In this document: positions 5,037 through 5,469 of the stretch, one piece after another
Layout of the letters: every line of letters begins with the position of its first letter
How positions within the stretch are numbered: the first letter of the stretch is position 1
NCBI GenBank assembly: GCA_016926985.1
Contig: JAFGNO010000157.1
Coordinates: 1-5,469, forward strand
DNA: 5,469 bases
Direction of reading: 5' to 3'
Origin: Anaerolineae bacterium
GTDB taxonomy: Bacteria; Chloroflexota; Anaerolineae; Aggregatilineales; UBA3940
The notes under the pieces: generated by a model
What the model was told of the DNA's origin: nothing
The model's database searches: none
The model's input: the letters and a program-made list of their open reading frames with translations, nothing else
Translations under genes and position numbers: made by a program

Positions 5037-5469
5037 ATGCGGCACGATGCTATTACCGACGTCCCCGGTATCAAAGTGGGGCATGCACAGGATATCGAAG
5101 CCATAACGGGCTGTACAGTTGTCCTGTGTGAAGATGGCGCAGTTGCGGGAATTGATCAGCGGGGCGGTGCTCCGGGTACGCGTGAAACAGACCTGTTGAG
5201 GCCCATGCACCTGGTTGAGGCCGTCCATGCTGTTTTGCTGACCGGGGGGAGCGCCTTTGGCCTTGCAGCGGCGGATGGTGTAATGCACTATCTGGAGGGA
5301 AAAGGGATTGGCTTTAACACGGGCGTGGCGCGGGTTCCCATTGTGCCGGCGGCGGTGATATTCGACCTCGATATCGGGCGTGCCGATGTCCGTCCCGACC
5401 CGTCCATGGGGCGTCAGGCATGTGAGGCCGCCGGTGATGGTGAGGCGGAGTCGGGATCGGTGGGGGCCG
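5037..5469 (+). CDS. P1-family (S58, DmpA-like) peptidase, N-terminal 144 residues (3' end beyond window)
   Basis: The frame is open from ATG 5037 to the right edge. Members of this family are N-terminal-nucleophile-type aminopeptidases/amidases that autocleave into two chains and act on small peptides or amides, usually in the cytoplasm. Recognisable family features in order are the opening ITDVPGIKVGHAQD (residues 6-19), RGGAPGTRETDLL (42-54), TGGSAFGLAAADGV (69-82) and VPIVPAAVIFDL (100-111). The autocleavage site and nucleophile lie further downstream, outside the window. So activity cannot be judged, and neither can the specific subtype (D-aminopeptidase DmpA, beta-peptidyl aminopeptidase or an uncharacterised relative). 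There is no signal peptide. The start gives the normal family N-terminus; the ribosome site is weak (GGGG at 5021-5024, 12 nt away). It follows the DUF2007-like gene by 35 nt with no convincing terminator between, so it may share the transcript, but a functional link to the signalling genes is not evident. Confidence 0.93.
   Translation, partial: MRHDAITDVPGIKVGHAQDIEAITGCTVVLCEDGAVAGIDQRGGAPGTRETDLLRPMHLVEAVHAVLLTGGSAFGLAAADGVMHYLEGKGIGFNTGVARVPIVPAAVIFDLDIGRADVRPDPSMGRQACEAAGDGEAESGSVGA

Overview
The window looks like a chromosomal segment from a free-living bacterium, most plausibly a member of the Chloroflexota (Anaerolineae-like). This rests on the combination of a LexA that carries its own Gram-positive-style GAAC-N4-GTTC operator, soluble receiver/GAF/histidine-kinase proteins, a DUF2007-like small protein and a P1-family peptidase. 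It is inference from gene style and moderate GC content; no rRNA or other phylogenetic marker is present. I see no mobile element, CRISPR array, tRNA or rRNA.

The left part (1-1320) is on the minus strand. lexA (581-1222) has a near-consensus promoter whose spacer contains a perfect SOS box, so autorepression is expected. It ends in a strong intrinsic terminator (521-557). Beyond the terminator a polytopic membrane protein of the MATE/ANK-like type (458 down to 1) runs off the left edge. It has its own Shine-Dalgarno site but no convincing promoter.

A divergent intergenic region (1223-1510) separates lexA from a plus-strand cluster that fills the rest of the window. Its members are: a receiver-GAF protein ending in a helical segment that resembles a histidine-kinase dimerization domain without its histidine (1511-2710); a soluble receiver-GAF-PAS-HisKA-HATPase kinase (2727-4631); a DUF2007-like small protein (4660-5001); and the start of a P1/DmpA-family peptidase (5037 to the right edge). 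Gaps are 16 nt, 28 nt and 35 nt, consistent with one transcript. The 28-nt gap is exactly bridged by an 11-codon reading frame with ATGA overlaps at both ends.

The two signalling proteins look like paralogues: they share receiver and GAF domains and a recognisable R-x-P-L-T segment after the GAF. Only the second retains the phosphorylatable histidine and ATP-binding domain. The first has also lost two conserved receiver residues. Neither has a DNA-binding output domain. The most interesting hypothesis is that the first protein is a catalytically dead partner or modulator of the second, with signal output passing through protein contacts, possibly involving the small DUF2007-like protein. This is inference. 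The main other points of interest are an Ala-Ser (not Ala-Gly) self-cleavage site in LexA and a codon-aligned 24-nt tandem repeat at the end of the DUF2007-like gene.
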